Translations under genes and position numbers: made by a program
The notes under the pieces: generated by a model
The model's input: only the letters and a program-made list of their open reading frames with translations
What the model was told of the DNA's origin: nothing
Database searches by the model: none
In this document: piece after piece, positions 35,023 through 41,752 of the stretch
How the letters are laid out: each line of letters begins with the position of its first letter
Numbering within the stretch: the first letter of the stretch is position 1
Assembly: GCA_023426245.1 (NCBI GenBank)
Contig: JAFABB010000054.1
Location: 1 to 64,000, forward strand
DNA: 64,000 nt
Source of the DNA: Bacillota bacterium
GTDB lineage: Bacteria > Bacillota > UBA4882 > UBA8346
Reading direction: 5' to 3'

Positions 35023-35260
35023 CGTTACCCCTCAACATTTAGCATATGAAAAATTATGAATCGGTATTAGTTAACAATTCAGAGGAATAAGTTTAAATTT
35101 AGTGGCAATTCTGCAACAATATAGGATTAAACAATAAAAGCTGACCAATATCTAATTGCGAGCCTGGTACATAATCACAATGACATCCGGTTGAAACATC
35201 CTCCAGATACCCAATATATTTTCGCAGATTTAAGTAACTCGATATCGTGCTTCAAAATAT

Positions 35261-35317
35261 AATTAATTAGTTTCTTTAATTAATTAATATCTTATAAAAA
35301 AAAGTTTTATTTGTCAA
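35261..35317 (-). promoter_or_regulatory. Promoter and operator of the sulfatase gene
   Basis: Minus-strand TTGACA (35312-35317), 17-bp spacer and TAAGAT (35289-35294). Immediately downstream ATTAATTAATTAAAGAAA (35271-35288) and then CTAATTAATT form an AT-rich operator shared with the ROK gene promoter. The transcript leader to the ATG at 35022 is about 260 nt and contains no feature I recognise beyond a 15-codon frame after GGAGG near 35200. Nothing else is seen up to 35469. Confidence 0.72.
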
Positions 35318-35469
35318 GGAAATAATTGACTCTCCTCGAAATAAAACCCTTACGATACAAAAATCATTTCATAATAATTCCTGGAGTTTATGCGCGGAAT
35401 ACAGTTTTGGAATACCTCCAAAATCAATATTTTGTAGTTCGAAGAACGATAAATGATTACGCGCGCTTC

Positions 35470-35655
35470 CTAACGTGCTTTTCTTCTTGATTTTCCTGCT
35501 ATTTTCCGATAACTGTTAATGGACTGACCATTTTTGGTTCGGTATTCGGACGGAGAATTACAAATAATACTTGTATCTCCGGAATATAACTCACTTAGGT
35601 CGAACAACGAGCCACGTTGTGAATTGGCACGGGGTTCTTCTTTGGCAATATACAT
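35470..35655 (-). CDS. Small basic hypothetical protein (61 aa)
   Basis: The ATG directly follows the TAA of the upstream membrane protein gene (TAAATG), with AAGGAAGGG as ribosome binding site inside that gene's end. The product is hydrophilic, with a Lys/Arg-rich C terminus (SYRKIAGKSRRKAR) and an acidic/Ser-rich centre (FDLSELYSGDTSI). No known domain is recognised. The tight coupling suggests it acts together with the two-TM GAF-like protein. It could also be a chance frame, but the ribosome binding site and spacing favour a real gene. Confidence 0.5.
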   Translation of the reverse strand: MYIAKEEPRANSQRGSLFDLSELYSGDTSIICNSPSEYRTKNGQSINSYRKIAGKSRRKAR

Positions 35656-36474
35656 TTAGTTCCCTTCCTTTATATGCTCAAAGAGTTTTGGAAACTCACT
35701 TTCCAATTGATCTCTGTAATCCCTCATTTTTGAGCAGAAAACTTCATTGAGACCATCATCAAACAATATAGGTTCTCTTGATTCAAAAACTAAAACAGCC
35801 TTAAAATTCCGCCCCTTAAATACGGGGCAACAAGCGATAAATTTGACGTCAGCCAGTCTCTCCTGTTGATAAGGATCCAGTTGTAAATAAGCATGTCTTG
35901 GATTGAAGTGCTTATCCAAAACTGAACGTTTTGTATTGTAACAGCTGGCGATTAACCCTTGAGACCTTGGAGAGGCTTCAAAAGACAATTCGGTATAGTG
36001 TGTCTGTCCGAACTCTTTTATATTCTTTTCGATAAACGTAGTTTTAGCTTTTATGAATCCCAGTGATAATCCTTCTATGAAGGCTCTAAACCTGTTCCTT
36101 TTGCAAAGATAAACTTTCACTTCTGTATTTACTATATTTTGCTCCGGTATATTTATTGTCTGTCCAATTATTTTCAATGCCAACTGTTTATGGATTTTTA
36201 AATAATTTTGCAAGTTGCTAGTCAGCCGTTCCCGTTCTTTATCAAGGGCAGCAAGCTGAACGTATACACCAATTTGGATTAACACTGCTGCGGCAAGCCC
36301 AACCTTAAAGCGCCATTCGGTAATGGAATTGGAAGGCAACTGGATCTTAAAATAATCAAATACAGCCAAAAAACTATAATCATCCTTGGAAAAATAAGTA
36401 ACGATCGCTGGCAAAGAAACAAATATCAAATTCCAAATCAATCTTTTCTTGTTATGAAAACGGGTAGTGCTCAT
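35656..36474 (-). CDS. Two-TM protein with GAF-like cytoplasmic domain
   Basis: About 272 aa if started at the ATG at 36474; a TTG start 21 bp upstream is possible, and neither has a strong ribosome binding site. Two hydrophobic segments (LIWNLIFVSLPAIVTYF and FKVGLAAAVLIQIGVYVQLA) enclose a short loop. A coiled-coil linker (LAALDKERERLTSNLQNYLK) leads to a C-terminal half whose GLIASCYNTKRSVLDKHFNP and VKFIACCPVFKGRNFKAVLV look like the core of a GAF domain. I do not recognise the exact family. It looks like a membrane-anchored sensor lacking an output domain, paired with the small basic ORF downstream. Confidence 0.6.
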   Translation of the reverse strand: MSTTRFHNKKRLIWNLIFVSLPAIVTYFSKDDYSFLAVFDYFKIQLPSNSITEWRFKVGLAAAVLIQIGVYVQLAALDKERERLTSNLQNYLKIHKQLALKIIGQTINIPEQNIVNTEVKVYLCKRNRFRAFIEGLSLGFIKAKTTFIEKNIKEFGQTHYTELSFEASPRSQGLIASCYNTKRSVLDKHFNPRHAYLQLDPYQQERLADVKFIACCPVFKGRNFKAVLVFESREPILFDDGLNEVFCSKMRDYRDQLESEFPKLFEHIKEGN

Positions 36475-36760
36475 TGTAGAAGAAAAGCAAGGCAAAAAAA
36501 AGTATAACTATCCAATTTTTGTCTTGTCCTAATTATATCACGAATATTACCGGTTTTCAATTTAGCACCTCAAATTATATTGTTTCTAAATATATTCTTC
36601 AATTCCTAAAATATTCCTTCTATGCATAAAAATTACTAGGCATTTTATTGGTGAAATTTTGAAAACTCTTGAAAAACAAACCCAAACCAATCCCTTCATT
36701 TTTAGTCTTCCGGGGGGATATTACCCCTTTCCGGCATCAAAGCGACTCCATTTGCTTAAA

Positions 36761-36934
36761 TTATCCATTGCTGCTGTTTCCTGTTTTTTTGACAATTTTA
36801 CCATTTGCCTGATAAAAAGCTATCTCAACCAATGTTTTAGCCATTAAATCGATTTCTTCTTTGCTGAAGCTACGTATTTTGTTATTGGGGGTGTTTTCTC
36901 CGTTCTCCCCTTGATCAGGGGCCTTTATTATCAC
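36761..36934 (-). CDS. Small hypothetical protein (57 aa)
   Basis: GTG start at 36934 with GGAGGG six bases upstream; a longer in-frame ATG version has no such site. The sequence is hydrophilic at first (APDQGENGENTPNNKIRSFS) and then an amphipathic helix KEEIDLMAKTLVEIAFYQAN, ending KKTGNSSNG. No known family is recognised. Flanking regions are gene-poor and A/T-rich. The good site and helix suggest a real small gene, but conservation is untested. Confidence 0.45.
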   Translation of the reverse strand: MIIKAPDQGENGENTPNNKIRSFSKEEIDLMAKTLVEIAFYQANGKIVKKTGNSSNG

Positions 36935-37497
36935 ATGTATCCCTCCATTTGTAATGTACCTAAGCATTATCTTTAATAAGTATTGACCAGTATTGCAACG
37001 ATGATACCTTTCCATAAAATAAAAAAGGGATTGTATCCTTCATCGTTCTATTAAGAAAAAAATGCAACAATATAGATACAACTTTTTGATAGAATAAAAT
37101 AGCGGTTTCTTTCACACTTTCAACAGGTAATTCACAGATAAAATCTTGTTTACTACGGTAAAAACATTTAAAAAAACAGAAAAAAACGCCCCTTTTAAGG
37201 AAATCCGGTAAATACGCGTTGATTATCCCCGATGATGCATCTCCCGGAAAATATTCCGCGCTACTCCGTTCGATTTATCCCAAATATTTTTTCGGTTATC
37301 TTTCTCCCTCTCCGACCGATATCCCTATTCCATTAAATAATAAGACTCCCGCTATTTACGGTGAGTCTTGCTAGAAATCTTCCACTGTAATGCCGATGGG
37401 ATTTATATCGTTTAGCCCATCGATTCACCCAGTTTAAAATTCATGGCTTCCTTTTGCCATATAAACGAAGGGAAACGCTAGAGGATAAACGTTAATT
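36935..37497. other. Gene-poor stretch with hairpins and a possible short ORF
   Basis: A plus-strand frame at 37219-37374 encodes protein-like sequence (LIIPDDASPGKYSALLRSIY, then PKYFFGYLSPSPTDIPIPL) but has no well-placed ribosome binding site and may be a fragment. Two inverted repeats lie near its end: AAGACTC/GAGTCTT (37342-37369) and CGATGGG/CCCATCG (37394-37422). The former could terminate the minus-strand secreted-protein gene. Otherwise the region is AT-rich with no feature seen. Confidence 0.35.
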
Positions 37498-38052
37498 TTA
37501 AAAGTCCTTTCCGGATTCCATTTGTATTTTCAATTTACTTACTTCCCTGGCCTTCGCCAACTTAGTATCCAATATCATAATTTCAGCACCACACGTCGAA
37601 AGATCCCCACCCACATCTTTAGTCACGCCAATGATTATGGTTTTATTTTGAAATATCCATTGATAGCAATAACTCAGATATCCGGGACTTAAATCGAAAG
37701 TACTCGGATGATCAAACTCCTTAGTCGGTTTCCCATAAACTTTCATAAACATAGGTTTTATCTCATCTTCAATCATATACTCTACGTCGGCACTGACATC
37801 ACTTTTAGGAAAATAAAGTTCTATGGAATATAATTTCTTATCGAAAAAACCCGGATATATTTCCACATCATAATTTAAAACCTTAGTGTACAGACCTTTA
37901 TCTTTAAGCTCTATCTCCCCGTTTTTAGCTAATGTGACAAATTTTTGGGTTGTTACGTCTTCGCTTTCTCCTAAAATTAAGGTCTTATAGTCACCAGCAA
38001 AGGTCAGAGAGGGAATAATCAATATAACGAGAAAAATGAGTATACTTTTCAT
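37498..38052 (-). CDS. Secreted hypothetical protein
   Basis: A 184-aa protein; ATG at 38052 with AAAGGAG nine bases upstream. The upstream ATG touches that site. The N-terminal signal peptide is MKSILIFLVILIIPSLTFAG, cleaved after TFA. The mature part has mixed alpha/beta character with IELYFPKSDVSADVEYMIED and a pair of Cys (YCYQWIF, STCGAEI) that may form a disulfide. No domain is recognised. It is a probable periplasmic or exported protein and seems monocistronic. Confidence 0.7.
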   Translation of the reverse strand: MKSILIFLVILIIPSLTFAGDYKTLILGESEDVTTQKFVTLAKNGEIELKDKGLYTKVLNYDVEIYPGFFDKKLYSIELYFPKSDVSADVEYMIEDEIKPMFMKVYGKPTKEFDHPSTFDLSPGYLSYCYQWIFQNKTIIIGVTKDVGGDLSTCGAEIMILDTKLAKAREVSKLKIQMESGKDF

Positions 38053-38301
38053 TTTGTGCATCTCCTTTCGAATAGTTTTTACAAATTGCAACGAAATCAT
38101 ACCCTCTCATCAAAAATAAATGTAATTTTTGTCAGCCCTCCCAATAGGTCTTACAAAATTGTATTGAATACTAGCACTCATTTCATTCCGAGTTCATAAT
38201 ATATTACCGATACAAAACTCCTATCAACGGGAATGTTAGAGAATGTACGATTATAACAATTATGAAGAAACTGCAGATAATGCTTATAAGGAACAAGCAT
38301 C

Positions 38302-38451
38302 TTGTTTCTCGACACCGGGGGACCGTATCATGCAGAAATCCCCGAAGAGGAGTCAAGCGATTTTATCCGCGGTTTGGCCGTCCCAGATGTTATGGTTATA
38401 GACCTGGATACTGATGGCCGCATTGACCAAATAACAAGAGACTGTCCCTAA
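38302..38451 (+). CDS. Possible 49-aa small protein or gene fragment
   Basis: TTG start at 38302 with AAGGAAC seven bases upstream, encoding a compact acidic sequence: LDTGGPYHAEIPEEESSDFI, then RGLAVPDVMVIDLDTDGRID. A hairpin follows the stop at once. An alternative is a frameshifted longer gene: from the ATG at 38242 another frame reads MYDYNNYEETADNAYKE before this one begins. The sequence looks protein-coding but I do not recognise a family. Confidence 0.35.
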   Translation: MFLDTGGPYHAEIPEEESSDFIRGLAVPDVMVIDLDTDGRIDQITRDCP

Positions 38452-38462
38452 GGGCAGTCTCT
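38437..38462 (+). terminator. Hairpin after the 49-aa ORF
   Basis: AGAGACTGTCCC (38437-38448) pairs with GGGCAGTCTCT (38452-38462) with one bulged base. No long T run follows, so termination would be weak. The GACTGTCCC sequence resembles the hairpin at the end of the IS1182-type remnant (61453-61485), so this may be an insertion-sequence end instead. Confidence 0.4.
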
Positions 38463-38537
38463 TCCTACTTTGATTTTTATATATCCGACTCACTGCTGAT
38501 TTTTCATAACCCAAGACATCGGTATATCATTTTACCT

Positions 38538-38900
38538 TCATAACCCAAGGATTTTCTTAGCCATCGTGATAACCTTCTCTTCACTAAAGGGCTTAACAAT
38601 AAAACCTTTGGCGCCTGACATAACGGCTTCCCGAACCATTTCTTCTTTGCCCGCCGCAGAAACGACCAAAATCTTACAATCGGGTTCAAATTCTTTAATG
38701 GCTTTAACCGCATCAATTCCATTCATTTCAGGCATGGTGATATCCATCGTTACCAAATCCGGTTTTAGTTCTTTGTATTTCAATACGGCTTCCACCCCGT
38801 TTCCAGCTTCACCGGCTATCTCAAACCCATTTTGTTGGAAAATCATGATTAACGATTTCCTGATAAAAGCAGCATCATCTACCACCATGATTTTTTTCAT
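38538..38900 (-). CDS. CheY-like single-domain response regulator
   Basis: A 120-aa stand-alone receiver. MKKIMVVDDAAFIRKSLIMI supplies the acidic pair, LVTMDITMPEMNGIDAVKAI the phospho-acceptor Asp (residue 54), KILVVSAAG the conserved Ser/Thr switch (here Ser), and GAKGFIVKPFSEE the Lys. No output domain. Highly similar in layout to CheY of Bacillota, so it may bind the flagellar switch, or work as a stand-alone relay. No chemotaxis genes adjoin it; the chemoreceptor at 15388 is 22 kb away. Confidence 0.93.
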   Translation of the reverse strand: MKKIMVVDDAAFIRKSLIMIFQQNGFEIAGEAGNGVEAVLKYKELKPDLVTMDITMPEMNGIDAVKAIKEFEPDCKILVVSAAGKEEMVREAVMSGAKGFIVKPFSEEKVITMAKKILGL

Positions 38901-39290
38901 TTGAATAAACTCCTTTTATAAAAAAATCCCACCCGCCAACTTCCAAAGACTCAAAATAACGGATTCCCTCCAAATTTCCCTCCGCAATCGATACCTATTA
39001 TCACTATATTATCTCAGAGTGTTGTTGTCTATTGGCAAACTGGATAATAATCACGGGTATTTCAATCGATTCATTTATCATTTCGGATAATAGCATTGTA
39101 ATGAATTAATTCTATTCTATCGATATTCAATTAACATTATTGGTTCAAAACACAACAAATAAAGGATTCAAGAGATGGACTCTATGTTTAAACCCATCGT
39201 TCTTATTGTAAAAGCCTATGCAAAAGCCTTTGAGGATCATTCCTCTTTCCAATCATTGATTAAAATTTATTAAATCTTTCTGATAAATCA
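38901..39290. other. AT-rich intergenic region, no gene
   Basis: No gene or RNA is recognised. It must hold the promoter of the CheY-like gene (minus) and leads into the promoter of the riboswitch transcript (plus). Confidence 0.4.
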
Positions 39291-39319
39291 TTGACAAATC
39301 AACTGTTTTCCCTTATTGT
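39291..39319 (+). promoter_or_regulatory. Promoter of the first riboswitch transcript
   Basis: TTGACA (39291-39296), a 17-bp spacer and TATTGT (39314-39319). The predicted start, near 39326, is about 35 nt before the aptamer. Confidence 0.65.
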
Positions 39320-39360
39320 TTTATCAAGAGAATTTATTGAACAGATAACAACTTTATTAG

Positions 39361-39462
39361 CTAATGGCAAATCCAGTGAAAACTGGAGACGCAAAGTTAC
39401 GGGTCTAAAGTGAACGAATGATTATCACTCGTTCACCATGATCGCCGGACCGCCTACATTAG
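39361..39462 (+). promoter_or_regulatory. Class I cyclic di-GMP (GEMM-I) riboswitch
   Basis: The aptamer shows the GEMM-I core in order: CTAATG (P1 5' side, 39361), GGCAAA, the hairpin CCAGT-GAAA-ACTGG with its GAAA tetraloop, GACGCAAAG, CGGGTCTAAAG, a second hairpin GTGAAC/GTTCAC, GCCGGACCGCC, and CATTAG (P1 3' side, 39457-39462). The ligand-contacting G of GGCAAA, the paired C and intercalating A of GCAAAG are all present. A TTGTTTTTTT run follows P1 directly, so P1 closure could be coupled to termination. It controls the 62-aa gene at 39539. Confidence 0.9.
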
Positions 39463-39538
39463 GTTGTTTTTTTATATCCATGTGTGGGCTCATTACGAGT
39501 CGTTACAAATAACCGAAAAGAGGAATGGAGCTGGAAGT

Positions 39539-39727
39539 GTGACAACAAGAAAATTGAATCCAAATTGGGATAGCTTATTAACCCCCTATCAAAGGGAAAT
39601 GCTTACCAAGCCGGGCTTTGGAATAGTGAAAGATTTACCTTATCTACAAGAAGAAGACGTCAAAAAGATTATGACCTTAAGTGAAGAATATATTAAGCAT
39701 GTTAATTTAATTATCAACAATAATTAA
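39539..39727 (+). CDS. 62-aa protein under a c-di-GMP riboswitch
   Basis: Starts at GTG 39539 with GGAG eight bases upstream. A longer in-frame ATG frame begins inside the riboswitch 3' flank and is not used. The sequence starts TTRKLNPNWDSLLTPYQREM and continues LTKPGFGIVKDLPYLQEEDV, then KKIMTLSEEYIKHVNLI. No TM or signal. It is mostly helical and charged. I do not recognise a domain. Being the only gene behind a c-di-GMP sensor, it is a candidate effector in motility, adhesion or sporulation switching. Confidence 0.7.
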   Translation: MTTRKLNPNWDSLLTPYQREMLTKPGFGIVKDLPYLQEEDVKKIMTLSEEYIKHVNLIINNN

Positions 39728-39848
39728 GTAGCTTAATAACTCCCACCACCGAAAAAGCCTGTCAAATTTATTCTGACAATGATAAAACACTTGGTGCAAT
39801 ATTGGGCGGAAAATGATATTCGAACTGTAACAATCACGAAACAATTAT

Positions 39849-39964
39849 TGGTATAATTATGATAAAGGTTTCCGCTGCAGCAGAAACTATCGAACCCGCC
39901 AAATGGTTGGACTTTTGTGTTCGCTATTCGAACCGAGTTCAGGTGTATTTAGGCGGGTTTTGTT
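39849..39964 (+). ncRNA. Candidate structured small RNA with terminator
   Basis: An extended -10 (TGGTATAAT, 39849-39857) precedes a hairpin GTTTC/GAAAC (39868-39887) whose loop contains the palindrome GCTGCAGC. Then AACCCGCC (39893-39900) pairs with GGCGGGTT (39952-39959), enclosing a small GTTCG/CGAAC hairpin (39919-39933), and TTTGTT follows. No open frame with a ribosome binding site is present. It could be an independent small RNA of about 100 nt, lying between the two riboswitches. A plain terminator for the 62-aa gene is the simpler alternative. Confidence 0.4.
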
Positions 39965-40077
39965 ATTCGGACAAATATTTCTCCAAACGATATATCCTAT
40001 TCCACGTTCGATAGCCCAAGAACGAAAGAAATGAATATATTATAATTTCTTTTTTTCTTAAAATTATGTATCAATGA

Positions 40078-40106
40078 TTGTATTACTACGAATTACAGAG
40101 TAAAAT
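40078..40106 (+). promoter_or_regulatory. Promoter of the second riboswitch transcript
   Basis: TTGTAT (40078-40083), a 17-bp spacer and TAAAAT (40101-40106). The predicted start is about 15 nt before the aptamer-like region. Confidence 0.55.
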
Positions 40107-40126
40107 GATTCCGAAGAAACGTTCAT

Positions 40127-40226
40127 CAATTGTAGCAAATTTAGTGAAAACTGGAGACCCAAAATCTTGGATTTAAAGCGAATTGATTTACTGCTCGGCT
40201 ATTGAATGCCCGGTATCTAAATTAAG
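40127..40226 (+). promoter_or_regulatory. Divergent GEMM-I-like aptamer with G-to-A ligand position
   Basis: The order of elements parallels the riboswitch at 39361: AGCAAAT, the hairpin TTAGT-GAAA-ACTGG with the same GAAA loop, GACCCAAAA, TTGGATTTAAAGCGAA, GCTCGGC and GCCCGGTATC. Differences are at key places: GGCAAA is AGCAAA, GACGCAAAG is GACCCAAAA. In the Vc2 numbering I recall, the first change is G20A, the change linked to 3',3'-cGAMP recognition in GEMM-I variants. It may be a working variant or a decaying copy. It precedes the zinc-ribbon gene at 40269. Confidence 0.55.
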
Positions 40227-40268
40227 TTATTCTTGGTTTTCGTTTTTCAAAATAAGGAGGCTTTTATA

Positions 40269-40454
40269 TTGGAGAATGTTTTAAAATCCACTGAGATTAT
40301 TATTGAATGTCCCAATTGCCATTATATCTTGAGTAATAATGAATTCTCATGTCCAACATGTAATTTTGATTTGATAGTCAGAGACAATATCAGTATTGAA
40401 GATATATTTAAGTTAGAAGATACTCAAGCGACGAGGTCTGTTGAGGGAAAATAG
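40269..40454 (+). CDS. 61-aa zinc-ribbon protein behind GEMM-like aptamer
   Basis: TTG start at 40269; AAGGAGG lies eight bases upstream, a textbook site. The upstream in-frame ATG at 40233 has none. The protein has two CxxC knuckles, ECPNCHYIL and SCPTCNFDL, forming a small zinc ribbon, followed by an acidic tail (DNISIEDIFKLEDTQATRSV). Such ribbons occur in nucleic-acid- or protein-binding adaptors; no specific family is recognised. A strong terminator follows, so the transcript carries only this gene. Confidence 0.75.
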   Translation: MENVLKSTEIIIECPNCHYILSNNEFSCPTCNFDLIVRDNISIEDIFKLEDTQATRSVEGK

Positions 40455-40489
40455 AACATCATTACCCGAATCGAAATGAGACAAACCAT

Positions 40490-40514
40490 AACAGGTGGCA
40501 ACGCCTGTTTTTTT
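40490..40514 (+). terminator. Terminator after the zinc-ribbon gene
   Basis: AACAGG (40490-40495) pairs with CCTGTT (40504-40509) and is followed by a run of seven T from 40508. Confidence 0.8.
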
Positions 40515-40639
40515 GACTGTTAGACACCCATTTGAATCTCGAAAACACTGTTACCAATAACGAGAATGTGTGTTCGCGAAATATGGACCTGCGGAATCGT
40601 TTAATATTCCCTTGAAAGGTGTTCCAAAAAATAAAATAA

Positions 40640-40663
40640 AAAAACTTCCCCATAGGAAGTTTA
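40640..40663 (-). terminator. Terminator of the tRNA-Gly gene
   Basis: On the minus strand AACTTCC and GGGAAGTT form the stem with a TAT loop, followed by TTTTTATTTTATT. It lies 11 bp after the tRNA 3' end. Confidence 0.8.
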
Positions 40664-40673
40664 ATTTGAATAT

Positions 40674-40748
40674 TGGAGCGGAAAACGAGATTCGAACTCG
40701 CGACCCTCGCCTTGGCAAGGCGATGCTCTACCACTGAGCTACTTCCGC
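40674..40748 (-). tRNA. tRNA-Gly (GCC anticodon)
   Basis: The minus strand folds as a tRNA. The acceptor GCGGAAG pairs with TTTCCGC (one G-T pair), followed by T and an encoded CCA. The D arm has AGCTCAGTGGTAGAGC. The anticodon stem is CGCCT/AGGCG with loop TTGCCAA, giving anticodon GCC. The T arm has GAGTTCGAATCTC. Length 75 nt including CCA. It stands alone, with its own terminator. Confidence 0.97.
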
Positions 40749-40836
40749 GACAACATGAATTATTTTACTATGACATATAAACCTTAGTCAAGTAGATTCA
40801 TACAAAATTTTTTAGTAAGCTCGTCAAGTGCTAAAC

Positions 40837-41319
40837 TTAGCCGTCTTTTTGGATAGTATCCTTTGTGGCATTATAATGAACTTTAACTCCCCAAAACCAA
40901 GTTAAGGTTATAATAAACCTGATCAATGTACTCCAGTGATAATATTTTAAAAGTCCAGCTTCATGAAAAATATCGTCTATGCCTGCACTGGCTAAAGAAA
41001 ATGTGATTAAATACAAAGGATAAACATACCATAAATTGTTTGTGGGCAAATGAAATAAATAAATCATAATAGCCGGAATCCATGCGAAATTTAGCCAGGC
41101 ATTGGCATAAAACGGTCTGAAAGGTTTAATTAGTTTATACTCATACCAATGGAGTCCCACTCCAAATATCCAGGCAAATATATGACCTGCTAAGTATCCC
41201 CAAATTAATCCATACCAAAAGAGCGGCTTAAACTTCTCTTTGGGAATTAAGACCAAAGCTAATCCCCACATTAAAAAGGCAATGATTAGATAATATAAAT
41301 CTACAGGTATTCGGTTCAT
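40837..41319 (-). CDS. Small integral membrane protein, CBO0543-like
   Basis: A 160-aa protein with five hydrophobic segments, beginning LYYLIIAFLMWGLALVLIP and then LFWYGLIWGYLAGHIFAWIF, and rich in Trp and Tyr. The layout, including the conserved KEKFKPLFWYGLIWG near the start, resembles the CBO0543 family of uncharacterised membrane proteins in spore-forming Bacillota. AGGTGG lies eight bases before the ATG. Function is unknown. It appears monocistronic. Confidence 0.7.
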   Translation of the reverse strand: MNRIPVDLYYLIIAFLMWGLALVLIPKEKFKPLFWYGLIWGYLAGHIFAWIFGVGLHWYEYKLIKPFRPFYANAWLNFAWIPAIMIYLFHLPTNNLWYVYPLYLITFSLASAGIDDIFHEAGLLKYYHWSTLIRFIITLTWFWGVKVHYNATKDTIQKDG

Positions 41320-41640
41320 GAATCCACCTCCACGAATTATGGTTTACAAAAATTGTAAAATTATTTCTCAATTCTCCATAATTCCTCATATTCACGAAAA
41401 CAATAAAGTCCTACCCCATAATGAGCAAAGGACTTATCCAAATCCAACTGCATCCTTACCTTCAGGCACTGAGAAAAATCACGTAACAGAACCCATGGTA
41501 AACCTGTTTTCCTAAATATCAAGTCCACAATATTGGCCAATCGCTTCGCTTCACCATGTTTTTTATGACATTTATAACCCCCCTTTTGTAGCGTGGGTTT
41601 TTTTTACCGTAAAACTGTTGGAATTCTTCTATTTTCGTCG

Positions 41641-41669
41641 TTGAATTGTAAGGAGCATTATCGTAAAAT
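41641..41669 (+). promoter_or_regulatory. Promoter upstream of the phosphopantetheinyl transferase
   Basis: TTGAAT (41641-41646), a 17-bp spacer and TAAAAT (41664-41669), about 84 bp before the GTG start. The preceding 300 bp (41320-41640) hold no gene; an AACCC/GGGTT hairpin followed by eight T near 41576-41605 looks like a plus-strand terminator of unknown origin. Confidence 0.5.
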
Positions 41670-41752
41670 TAAATGATTGGATGGTGGTCCGATGTATCAT
41701 TATATTTTGCGGTGATCACGGATGATTGATGATAAGATGGGGGCAGTGAAGG

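Noticed and set aside
39893..39960. tRNA-like fold
   Set aside because: GTTCG...CGAAC and ATTCGAACC look like a T arm, but there is no matching D arm or anticodon arm and the acceptor-like stem encloses only a partial structure.
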